Assembly (NCBI GenBank): GCA_012934845.2
Contig: WNNJ02000794.1
Span: forward strand, 274,259 to 338,258
Length of the DNA stretch: 64,000 nt
Source: Pomphorhynchus laevis
Lineage: Eukaryota; Acanthocephala; Palaeacanthocephala; Echinorhynchida; Pomphorhynchidae
Direction: 5' to 3'
In this document: piece after piece, positions 12,661 to 23,720 of the stretch
Numbering within the stretch: position 1 is the first letter of the stretch
Layout of the letters: each line of letters begins with the position of its first letter
Notes under the pieces: model-generated
Told to the model about the DNA's origin: nothing
Seen by the model: the letters and a program-made list of their open reading frames with translations, nothing else
The model's database searches: none
Position numbers and translations under genes: made by a program

Positions 12661-13100
12661 GGAGCATATAACCAACTCTGTAAATTAAAATTTTCATAAT
12701 TTTATAGATTATTTTAAGATTTGTAAATACATTTTATCAGAAATATATCCATCCTGATCTGTATTATAAATTTTTTATATTCCAGGTACTATCAGGTTGA
12801 ACGACAACAAAAATTATTTTGATATTTGGCTAGAAACTGCTAGCATCGTCAGAAATTAATACATTGTTCCTTGATATTTAAAAATTTAAAATACAATTGT
12901 TCCTGGATATAAAAAATTTCAAATACAGATGGCTATATTTCTAAAATAAAAATATAATCAAATGCACAAATTCTGCATGACTATCCACAAATTACATGAA
13001 TGTTCGTCTTTTTTTTCTTCTAAAAACAAGAATTTTTGCAACAGTAACTACTAGTTTCTTCAGAAATTAACATCTTAATTTGTTTTTTTATAATAATCCT
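12660..13100. repeat. A+T-rich spacer with fragments resembling the arms
   Basis: The stretch AACGACAACAAAAATTATT near 12797, followed by a CTGCTAGCATCGTCAG motif, resembles 5345-5395 in the left arm (AACGACTACAAAAATTATT, then a CCGGTATCTTCAG motif). ATATATCCATCCTGATCTG at about 12742 matches 6288 and its mirror near 17160. These look like diverged ends of the repeat family that built the arms. Confidence 0.5.
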
Positions 13101-13279
13101 ATAATAATCCTACTTTATTTAAGAAATACAGAGCAAGTATCTTAGCTCATATACAGGAGGTTTCATATAGAAAGGAAAAAAATTTGTAAAAATTTGACTA
13201 AGAACAAAGATGTAAAATTGAAAATCAGCGTTTGTCAGAAAATTGAGTTAATCATTGAGATGAAATGAATTTTGTCATT

Positions 13280-13561
13280 TTATATGAATTGAGGATTTAT
13301 TCTTTTATTATGGTAAGTAATAACACAGTGCATCAAACTATCCAACATCTGTTGTGTTCTAACATAATTTGTGATGTATTTACGAGTATGTCGCATGTTT
13401 CTGATGTTTCTGTTATTTATTTCTTCTGCCGCACCTAATCTTTCGAGCAACTTCGCGTTTCCAGTCTCCTTGAAATGAACTTGTGTGTTTAAGCTGTTTG
13501 TATAGTTTAATCCGCGTTTGCGACATTCAGGAATAAATTCCACTAGACGAAGTTGTTTCAA
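13280..13561 (-). pseudogene. Inverted copy of the SAP-like ORF1 start fused to unrelated sequence
   Basis: The first ~20 codons (RLVEFIPECRKRGLNYT) match the SAP-like start at 7078. The copies then diverge abruptly at about 13503, where this one runs into a short stretch that also occurs at about 13710-13740. The rest (KLLERLGAAEEINNRN, then MRHTRKYITNYVRT) is open to a stop at 13280 but I do not recognise it. The junction marks the inner breakpoint of the palindrome's right arm. It is probably not a functional gene. Confidence 0.5.
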
Positions 13562-13774
13562 CTTCTCATGATAGCCAAATTTTCTGCAACGGTAGATCGA
13601 TCGACATATTTTCTTGGTCGTCTTATCATATTTCGTTTAGTAATATTAATATTAATAATAATATTAATCTTGTCCACCAAGATTTTTGAATTCGGGAACT
13701 GAACTCTTGAACTGAACTTGTGTGTTTAAGCTGTTTGTATGTAGTTACTGATCAATAATATTTGTAGTTCTTGA

Positions 13775-16551
13775 TTACAAATAGATATTTGTGCACTGCA
13801 GGAAACACGGTGGAACGGATCTAAAGCGTACAATATGGAGCAGGAACGTGGTAACAGTGGCTACAAGCTTCTCTATTATGGTACGGTGAGAACTAGCAGC
13901 GGAGTAGGTATTGCAATTTCTGATCGACTCCGTGATTCAGTTATGGAGGTCAGTCGCTACACCGATCGACTCATGAAAATAAGCATTGCAACTGCGGACC
14001 GCATAGCTCACATTTTCTCCGCATATGCACCACAGACAGGACGCAGTGGGACGGAGAAAGATGCCTTCTGGGAAAAGCTAGACGCTCACACACGAGAAAT
14101 CTCTCCTGCAGACCTCATCATAATTGCTGGAGATCTCAACGGACATGTCAGGCAGACTGCTGATGGATCTCCATGTCATGGTGGTAAAGGCCATGGTTGA
14201 CGGAATAAGGATGGAGAACGAATAATTGAGTTTGCTGACTCGCATGATCTCGTTATTACCAATACATGGTTCATCAAGCGATCCACGCAGCTCCCAACAT
14301 ATTACAGCACGAACATTAAAACCCAAATCGATTATATTCTCGTGCGGCGTAAAAATTGTCCACTGTAACTAATGTCAAGGCCTTACCATACGAGACACTA
14401 ACAACGCAACACCGCCCAATAATTGCAGTCATGAAAATCAAGCCACCGCAGCAAAACGTGATGGAAAATCGCACGGGACCATCAAGAACCAAATGGTGGA
14501 ATTTTGGCGATAGGGAAGCAGAGATAATCTCGAGGATACGGCTTCCCGAAGTAACCACAGTTGAAGAAACGTGGAGCAAGACTGCACATATAGTACATAC
14601 CATAGTGGATAAGACACTTGGTCGTACAAAAGCCGGTAAAAGATACATTAAGCGCGATACGTGGCTCTGGACTGAAGATGTGAAATTGAAAGTCAAGGAT
14701 AAGAAACGATATTCCACATATATCTCGGCGACAAGACACAGGCAAACTTGCAGCGTAACACCTAGCCAAGAGAAACTCAAAAAAGGCCGTTGCGATTGCC
14801 AGAGCTGTACACTACGATAAGGTGCACAAAAGACTCGATACGCGCGATGGTGAACGAGACCTATTTCGGCTTGTGAAGCGGAGGCATCAAAACACGCAGG
14901 ACATCGAAAAGTTTTATTGCATTAATGGAAGGGACGGCACACTAATAATTGATCGACAGAAAGTTCGAGATAGATGGCGTGATCATTTTGAGGAAATCTC
15001 AAATGAAGAGTTTCCGCATCTACCGATCCCAAAACTTGCAGAAACGTCCGGTCCATTACCTCAAATAAGTGAGGACGAGGTGAAAGATGCATTAAAGCGT
15101 ATGATGACTAGCAAAGCCACAGGTCCAGACGACATTGCGACTGAGCTCTGGAAAGCCAAAAGCTGGGACCCAATCCCCTGGCTAACCAGTTTCTTCAACA
15201 AGATTATTGATGAGTATAGGATACCGAGCGACTGGCAGAGCAGCACCACGATACCAATATGGAAAAAGAAGGGGAACGCAGCGGACTGCTTAAGTAAACC
15301 GTCCAATTCGACTGCTCTCGCAAACGATAAAAATATTTGAACGAATTCTAAATAAGCGTATCCGTGACATTGTTGATATCACCGTAAACCAAACAGGATT
15401 CGTAAAAAACTGTGGCACAACTGACGCTATCCACGCAGCACGACTGCTCCTAGAAAAACACTTGGAGAAAAATCAGCCGCTCCACGTTGTATTCTTGGAT
15501 TTGGAAAAGGCTTTTGATCGTGTACCACATGAATTAATATGGTATGCGCTGCGTCAGCATCAAGTCCCGGAACATATAATCCGATGGGTGATGCTGCTCT
15601 ACGAGAATACCGAAAGTCGGGTTCTAAGCGCAGCTGGAATGTCACAGCCATTTCAAATATCAGTGGGGGTCCATCAAGGAAGTGCTCTCTCACCGGCATT
15701 ATTCAACACAGTTATAAACGCTATAACGCGTGATATCCAAAAGTCGATTTCATATACCATTCTTTACGCTGACGATGTCTGGCTGGCGGCGGACAACAAA
15801 AATGACCTGGAGGAATCAACTACTGTGTGGAATAACCGACTCGCCCAATACGGACTACGACTTAATCTAGAAAAGACCGAATACCTCACAACAGACCCAC
15901 ATGAAAGTGGTACCATCAATATTAATAGCTTTGACCTGAGACGTACGGATCGGTTCAAATACCTCGGAACCATACTCTCGGCAAGCGGCGACGTGACTTA
16001 TGAAGTCAATGCACGAATAAGCTAAGCGTGGACAAAATGGCGAGCGACGACAGGTGTTTTATGTGACCGTCGCATCAAGGATCACCTGAAATCAAAGATC
16101 TACCGCTCAATCATTCGCCCTGTGGCTATGTACGGCACAGAGTGCTTGCCTATTATAAGGCAGCGGAACGACGCTTTGCGGTCATGGAGACGAAAATGCT
16201 GCGGTGGATAAGCGGAATTACCCGGTATGACCACGTGAAAAATATGGACATCCTCCGAAGATACGGCGTCGCCCTTATCGTAAATAAAATGCAAAGGGCC
16301 AGACTCCGGTGGTATTGCCACGTGTTGCGGAGTGAAAATTATTCCCTTGCAAAGACCGCCTTAAAGTATGAGATCATAGGCAAACGCCCGAGAGGTCGAC
16401 CCAAGCACCGATATTTAGATGGCCTTCACACAGATCTCAAGGCAGCTGGACTTCACCCAGGCCAAGCCGAAAATAGAGCGAAATATAGGGCTAAATCTCC
16501 CATAGCAGACCCTGCCTCAAAGCGGGACAAAGGCTGAAGAATAAGAAGAAG
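13775..16551 (+). mobile_element. 5'-truncated RTE-type LINE
   Basis: A 2.8-kb insert that starts in the endonuclease domain (frame encoding LQETRWNGSKAYN) and ends with short AGAATAAGAAGAAGAA-type repeats, typical of RTE elements. It lies in the right palindrome arm, bounded by an 18-bp target duplication. The sequence is clearly less A+T-rich than its surroundings. Confidence 0.85.
13795..16537 (+). pseudogene. RTE ORF: APE endonuclease and reverse transcriptase (broken)
   Basis: Endonuclease motifs are LQETRWNG, ISDRLRDSVMEVSRYTDRLM, SAYAPQTGRSGTEKDAFW and IAGDLNGHVR, then TQIDYILVRR near 14320. The linker with TKWWNFGDRE is typical of RTE. The RT part (14822-16025) shows MMTSKATGPDDIATELWK, VFLDLEKAFDRVPHELIW (motif A), VHQGSALSPALFN (motif B) and TILYADDVWLA (motif C). 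The C-terminus at 16142-16537 keeps MLRWISGITRYDHV and KRPRGRPKHRY. Several stops and frame changes separate these blocks. The large minus-strand ORFs at 14316-14780 are shadows. Confidence 0.85.
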
Positions 16552-16714
16552 AATATTTGTAGTTCTTGAAATGAATTATAATAATAACTTAAAACAGCAC
16601 ACATTTTCTGTATTTTTTATAGATTCATCCGTATTTAAGTCATTTTTATAATTTATTTGGATTCACGACATTTTTATAATTTATTCGGATTAAAAATGGA
16701 TAACGTTTTGTGTT

Positions 16715-17040
16715 AACAAAGGCTAAGGTTTCTTAAGCTCCTCGTCTCTCGTTTACCCAGCATAGTCCGCGTCGATTGGGTTCTTCGGGGAGGGGTGAAA
16801 GACCCCGGGTGGTTCAGTCGTAAGGTGGCGTGTTGGATCGGTTGGGGGAGGGGTCTCAGATCCCCCTAAATTTGATGCCGTGAACATGGTAGAAGACTTA
16901 CACATGCTGTCTTGTTGATTTCTTTTGTTTTTCTTGTAACTGACCTGACATTTATTTATTCTTTCACCATGTATGATTTGTTATTAAGAAAATCTTTATT
17001 TATTTATAGTTATTATTTGGAATTTGCCTTCATTTATCTT
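16715..17040 (+). mobile_element. 3' fragment of APE-type LINE (family A), inside the right arm
   Basis: Mirror image of the fragment at 6440-6745. The C-terminal coding end around 16735-16850 (GEESW..DPGWF-type residues) is followed by an AGAAAATCTTTATTTATTT tail region. It belongs to the arm and was duplicated with it. Confidence 0.7.
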
Positions 17041-20000
17041 CATTTGCCTTCATTGTAGGATTCACGACATTTTTATAATTTATTCGGATTAAAAATGGAT
17101 AAAGTTTTGTGTTAGTGTTAAATTCCTTATTTTCTGTGCGAATGAAACCACATTCCAGATCAGGATGGATATATTTTTAAATAACAACTAATATACGATG
17201 TATCACAATAAAAATAAAACTAATTACTCGTCTTAGAATCAGGTCACATAACTTGGGCTACGTATTTTATAAATTAAAAATAAAGATAAATAATAAATAT
17301 TTAATAATTATATAAGATGTTATACAATTAATATTTATATAACCATAAAATTTATTATTTAAATTTTATATAATTCAATTTTTATGAATTAACTAATAAA
17401 TAGCACACGATTTCTCATAATAAGGATTTGAAGTCATAAGTACCGCTTTAGGTATTTATGAACTAATAGTTATAAAGTTTCTATAAAACTAGATTGAAAA
17501 AATATGCATGTTTATTCATATTCTATTCATAATCTTATAGTGCACGTTTTTGTAAATTTTGGAAAATCCGAATTGCCTGATATTGTACTACACTGCTATT
17601 TATACTATTGATTTTCATAAATCTGCAAATGTTATAGTATTATATTGACTTGACAGTTATTTTGTAATGATGTTTTAGATTGCTTATTTAAACCTCATAT
17701 CGGTTTATTGATTCTATCTATCACAATTTAATAAGCAATTGTATGGATAAATTCCTCAGGCCAAGTATAATGGATATCGATACTGATGCTGCAGATTAAT
17801 GTTTATATAACCATAAAATTTATTATTTAAATTTAATAAGTCAATTTTTATGAATTGACTAATAAATAGCAGACGATTTCTCAGAATAAGGATTAGAGGT
17901 CATAAGTACCGCTTTAGATATTGGTACCAGTTTAGGTACTTAAGGTACTAATACCGCTTTAGGTATTTATTGATTCTATCTATCACAATTTTATATTTAT
18001 ATAACCATAAAATTTATAATTTAAATTTAAAACTAATTACGTTTCGTATGGTAATTTTTTACTGAAGATACCGGTAGTAGATACGAAATATCAAAATAAT
18101 TTTTGTAGTCGTTAAACTATACCTGATTGTTCCTGGATATTTATCAATTTTCATTATCACTAACGAAAATCACTAACAAAATTATAGATTATTAAAGTGA
18201 TTATGGATCATAAAATGATCCATAATTTCTTATATTGTCTGCTTACATTCTTTGTTGCGTTTTTGTGGCTACCTATCTCACCTACAGCCTTCTAGCACAA
18301 AGTCTGAAATTTGTTAACATTTTAAAATTTTTGCAGTAACTATAAATGATAAAAATACTGTATGTACAATATATCCGTTATTCCTGATTAGAATTGTTAA
18401 TTAAAGACAAGAATAATATTATAAAAGGCTATTAATTTAAACAAGGAACTAAACTTACCTTACAAAGAATTGTAGTCTCGCCGATTTTTGCTATTGAACT
18501 AGCGCACAAATTATCTTCATTTTCATCAATATCTAATTAAAATGCAACTGAATAAAAACCGTAACTTTCAATTCCTTAAAAGCTACTTCTATGTATTACG
18601 ATGTTTCGCCATTCGTTTATATTTCGATTATTAACTCTAAATCCTAATTCCTAAGATGAATAAATATGAAAGATAATGCAAACAAGAATTTATTCTGTTA
18701 CAAGACACTTATTCGTGAATTCTTCGTCGTATATGCATTTGATCTGTTCCATCTATTGCTGAACGCTAACAAAATTAAATTATAAAACATTGTAAATCGT
18801 AAACGACGGAAAGGTTACAAAGCCGTGCAAACTTTAAAACGTATATTAAATCATTTAGTATTGAGAGAGAATAGAAAATAAAATCTTTATGACGATCTTT
18901 CAAAAACTACTGCCTTTATCATCACGTGCTAAACCATTAAAAACATTTAAGCTATGTTTTGGCTGTACCCGACGATAAAAGTAACTTGCGAAAATTCGTA
19001 ATAAAAACATATACTTCACTCTCTCCAAACTAAATAATTAATATGGATGAACAGTTGAAATTATTATATTTATATTACATTATATTTATATTATACATTA
19101 AAATTATTTATTGAACTATTAAAATAATTCAATGTTCCACGTTTGTTGCTCCATTTAATTCTGTAGACCTTATTTAACAAATAAGGTTTTATATAATTTT
19201 GTTTCTAAAAGATATATCAGCGATATATCAAATTATTTATTATTATTTATTATTTATTTATCATGGATACATTTATTATTAAAAATAAATGTATCCATGT
19301 ATTTTTATACGTTTATAGTTACATCATGTGTATAAAATAAAACAAACTAGCGAGAAAAATTTAAAAAAAACAAGCTTAGTGCTTAATAAAATAACCAAAT
19401 AAAGCATCAAACGAAAAATTGTGTTTTAATATTGAAAAGAATTTATAACTTGTTGTAAAAGAATTTGTAACTTTTAAATATATAAATATATGTGGATTTA
19501 TTTAAGTTAATCAAGACGAATATTCAATCATTCTTAACCAAGAGACCTACTGTATTGTTCTAATAATTTAATATGTAAATAATTATTCACATCTTCATTA
19601 TACTCGAATATACATCATATTTAGGAAAGCTAGGTGTCGACTTATATCGAGACTCATAATATTAACTATATTGAGATTTAAGTAGATCAATTCTAATTGT
19701 CAGCTACAAGTTAGACAGTTAACAACAATTTGTATCAAGTGTTTAAATAACTACCCAGTATGTATCAATGACCGGAAAAGTTTGCTGCTGTGCCTGTTCA
19801 TATTTATTTGATGAGTCAACGTTCAAATAAGTTCAGGAAAACGTTGGCACATGACACTATGAAACACTAGAGAATCTAGTGAGTAAATATGTTCTGGATA
19901 CTAGTGGAAACAGGACTAAATGTCAATTGATCATTACCAGTAAATTCCAATGGCAAAGTAGGTTGTGAAGTAAATTCCAAGAACTAAACGATGTGTTCGG

Positions 20001-20379
20001 GTTCATCAAAAAAGCTTACCAGACTCAGTTGCCTGATAATTTATCCAGATTATATCCAGACGAATTTATCCCCGTTATTACATTAACTAAATAATAATAG
20101 AGTTCAAAATTTTGCTGTCCACATCATATGTGGAAAGTGACGGCCTGAAGAACGTAGGTGCTTGTTTTAGAAATAATCTTTATACTGTGTCGTTGACACA
20201 ACTGAGGTATTTTAGTTGCCAACATCAGTAAGGTGGCTTATCAGAATTGTAATAATAAGCAACCTGGAACTTGAGAAAATACTTTAAAAAAATAACAGAT
20301 TTTTAAATTGGTTTGAAAAAGCACTACTATTAAACTAATTCCTAATCTGTTTTTAAAAATTTAAAACTTTTCAAATATT

Positions 20380-20602
20380 TAAAAACATGTGGTCAAAACA
20401 TAGACAGGTCGAAATGGACCTATTCATACTGCCAAAACATGACAGCATGGGTATACTGACATGGACAGGTAGAAACGGGCACATGATGCCAAAACATGTA
20501 TATCTTCTGGATAGGTCGAAACATGATGCTTCGACCTATCAATTATTAAACGCTTAAAGCAGAATTATTAATCGCTTAAAGGAGAATTCGACCTATCCAG
20601 AA
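20380..20602. repeat. Cluster of CAGGTCGAAA-like repeats with a 16-bp inverted repeat
   Basis: Variants of GACAGGTCGAAATGG, GACAGGTAGAAACGGG and GGATAGGTCGAAAC recur along this stretch. TTCTGGATAGGTCGAA at 20505-20520 is the exact reverse complement of 20587-20602. A third, inverted copy TTCGACCTATC at 20530-20540 allows an alternative shorter hairpin. CGCTTAAAG..GAATT is also repeated directly in the loop. Confidence 0.8.
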
Positions 20603-20804
20603 AAAATATGGAAGGTATTTTTATTATAAAAGCATGAAATGTGCTCTATTCTGACAGGAAGTCGGATTGCTATCCAATTGTTCAGGTCGTATATTGTTCC
20701 ATGCTTTTTTATTTACACAAACAGATTATCAAGACAAACGACAAGGGTAAAGGTATATCAGATGACATGTATTCCTGATGATGACAGCCATTAAATTAAG
20801 TAAA

Positions 20805-20890
20805 CATTTCGTGAAAATGAAATTTTCACGAAATGAAACAAAGAAAATTACACTTTTTTATATCTTGATTTTTTATCGATATAAAAAAGT
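20805..20890. repeat. Two adjacent short hairpins
   Basis: CATTTCGTGAAAAT at 20805-20818 pairs perfectly with 20822-20835 (3-nt loop). ACTTTTTTATATC at 20852-20864 pairs perfectly with 20878-20890 (13-nt loop). No gene is attached to them. Confidence 0.85.
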
Positions 20891-21999
20891 TAAGACCGTT
20901 TGATATACTTTAATATTTAATAAAAAAGCGTATTGTTTTCCATTTGCATATTGATGAAGATACAAGCTAATCCTTTTTGACAGCGTTGAATGCAAATAAT
21001 ATAAATATTACTTTAATTTACATAATTTTAAGGGATAATGATGATTTCTGCTTATGCTGGGATTTATTAGATCCATTAGTCAAGATCCAAAAATAAGGTC
21101 AGTCGTTACGATCAACTGATATGCATTTGAGTGCATTCATTAGTAAAAAACTGATGTTGATGACTTTTAAATTTGGAATTTTGAGAGTCAATTATAATAC
21201 TACCTTATTTAACATAATTAACAATTTAAACTAATAAGTTAATTATTAAACTAATTTTAAACTATGGATCCTTTTAGATCAATTTAGAGACAATTAATTT
21301 ACTAATAAAAAAATTTAGAATAAATAATCCAATATATTTTCATATATTTGCTAAATCCCTTTTCAGCAAATATATTAAAAATATATTTTTTCAAAAATAA
21401 ACTTCTTCAAAATATATTTTTTGAAGATTTTTAGAATCATCACCACAGTTTCTCATCCAAAGAAATGAATTTATTTTAAAGTTTCAAATCCGAAAAAAAT
21501 CGTTTTGAATTCGATCTGATGAATTTTGTATGGTGAAAAAAAAATCAAAAATTAAAATTAAATTTTATTTAAATTTACATTTTTTCTAAATTTAGATGCA
21601 AATAAAATTGTGCAATTTCAAATGATAAATAAATGATTTTAAATGATAAATAAATGATTTTAAATAATCACAAGTTAGCCGTTAATATTTGCAGATACGA
21701 TAAATAAAAATTGGTCAATATCACCTCTTAATGTAATTATCCTTTAAAGAATTAATTAGCCTTTTAAAATTAAATTTTAAAATTTTTAAAAATTAATTTT
21801 AATTAGTCAAAATTAAATTTTATTTCTCTTAAAATTAGAGAAATATTAAAATAAATTGGTATTTAATTGTGATTAATAATTCCAAATTTGAAAGATGTTT
21901 CAACATAATAAATATATTAGAGCTTAAATAATCATCTCAGAACATATAGGTAATTTAATCAACTTATCATCTGTAATTTATAAATTATTCAATTTTTAC

Positions 22000-22050
22000 T
22001 TGTTTATTATGAGATATATTTACAAAATACGTAAACTCAGTTAATACCTT
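22000..22050 (+). mobile_element. Possible Penelope-like 3'-end remnant
   Basis: ATACGTAAACTCAGTTA at about 22027 is a near match to the ATACGTAGACTCAGTTA terminus of the element ending at 46508, and it follows a similar TTGTTTATT-type A+T-rich lead-in. The match is short, so it may be chance. Confidence 0.3.
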
Positions 22051-23720
22051 TTGCAATATGAACTCTTTAAAGGCGGTTTTTTAAAAATTAGCACGCTACA
22101 GTCAATACACTTAATTAGCACGACACAGTCAATATTGTATATTATTTACCTACTAGAGTGGGAAGTCCAGCAATTTAATGGATTATTTACCATTAAATGA
22201 AATTAAGCAAAAAACAATGATTTAGAAATCAACGATATCTTATTTTTGGAAAAAAATATATTTAAATTATACGTTGACCATATCATGCGACCCTGAATCC
22301 ACACAAATCAAGTAAATAATTTCAATATCAAATTAAATAGACAAATCGGGCAGTAATTTCAAAGGTGTTAAATGGTAAATAGTAATTTGATTAAATTTAT
22401 AATTTAATTATCTCGAATGTAAAAACTAAACTCTGAATTTCGTAGCGTGCAAAATAATATAATCATAGATATATCTTCTAAGCAAAATTCACATTTCAAA
22501 CTTTTACAAAAACTCGAAGGTAAAAAAATAACGACGAATATTTGGTAAATTCAACAGCGTTCGAAAATTGATCGATAATTGATAAATATAAGGTATATGT
22601 TTATAATTATAATATATATAATTATGTTTATAATTATATAAATAAGTAATACAAATATAAAATAACTAATATATTACTTATATAAATAAGTAATATACAA
22701 ATCATTAAAAGATTTTCTCTAAGTAATGAGGTGATTGCTAATCAATAAATCTCATTTCTATCATGAGACAGAAAGGATAAAACCAAATGCTAATCGTTAT
22801 TCAGCGTATTCAAGCCACATATCCAGAAACCAAAATATTGATCCGTTATTCTGCATATTCAATCCATATATTTTCTTCGTATATTACGTATACGGAAATT
22901 TTCATGAAAAATACATTTAATTTTACTATATTTTAAATATCGTGAAATTTTAATATTTGCTACATCTTAAAACCATTGTAATAAAACACAGTAAATCGGT
23001 ATGATCGATAAACCGTGTATTAATCAATATAACCGATATGCACGATTTAAGGTTTCATTAAAATTCTCATTTATTTAAACATCTACAATATTATTTCACA
23101 AATTATATAATATTAAACCTAGTAATATATAGTGTATTTAAAATTTAATTTATTACGATTTAACAATTCGATATTTACAGATTAAATGTTTATCAGAATT
23201 CTCATTTACTTAAACTTTATGTAATTATATCGATTAGAAACACTTTTATAAATAGTAAATTATTTAATTTTATTTATTACATTTCAATTATTCAATTTTT
23301 AGAGATCAAATTTTCATTTAAATTCCTATTTGTTTGACCCTTTTATATATCCTTATAAGACAATATTATTTATCAAATTATAATAATTTATAATTATTTA
23401 GTTTATAATAGTATAATATTATAATATTATAATAGTATAATTATTTAAATAGTATAATATTTTATAAATAGCATAATACAAATGAATAAGCTGTATTTCA
23501 AGTTGCCAGTTTGCAAAATAGAGGATACAAAATTCGATATTTAAATTCGATACAATGTATTATATGAAAACGTAAATTAGCAACAGAATTGATTATAATT
23601 TCAAACGAATAATTAAACTTTTGTTGATAAGAACATTTAATAAGAGAAAAAGGTTTAATCTAGACAGTATGTAAACTAAAATATACAACAGAAAATGGAT
23701 AAAAGCAAACTCGGATTAAA

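Larger units (their letters stand above)
13757..16569. repeat. 18-bp target-site duplication flanking the RTE LINE
   Basis: The direct repeat AATATTTGTAGTTCTTGA is present at 13757-13774 and again at 16552-16569, exactly bracketing the LINE. Perfect identity suggests a fairly recent insertion, later than the formation of the arm. Confidence 0.9.
13503..18382 (-). repeat. Right arm of the ~13-kb palindrome, split by an RTE LINE
   Basis: This is the reverse complement of 5079-7137, in two parts: 13503-13757 and 16570-18382. The gap is the RTE LINE with its target duplication. The right arm keeps about 30 nt near 13741-13774 that the left arm lacks. Apart from that, the differences I saw are scattered single bases. 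Confidence 0.8.
18390..23700. other. Intergenic sequence between the palindrome and MARCHF5; no gene seen
   Basis: Mostly A+T-rich. A stretch at about 19750-20280 is less A+T-biased but shows no coding exon I can support. Small inverted repeats at 20505-20602 and 20805-20890 and a possible Penelope-like end near 22020 are listed separately. Confidence 0.55.

Noticed and set aside
14316-14780. 154-residue minus-strand ORF
   Set aside because: It lies antisense to the RTE endonuclease/RT linker and has no motif of its own.
5079-18382. Polinton/Maverick-like element, because of long terminal inverted repeats and total size
   Set aside because: No protein-primed DNA polymerase, integrase, packaging ATPase or capsid gene is present. 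The inside is LINE, SINE and RT debris, and the arms contain truncated LINE pieces.
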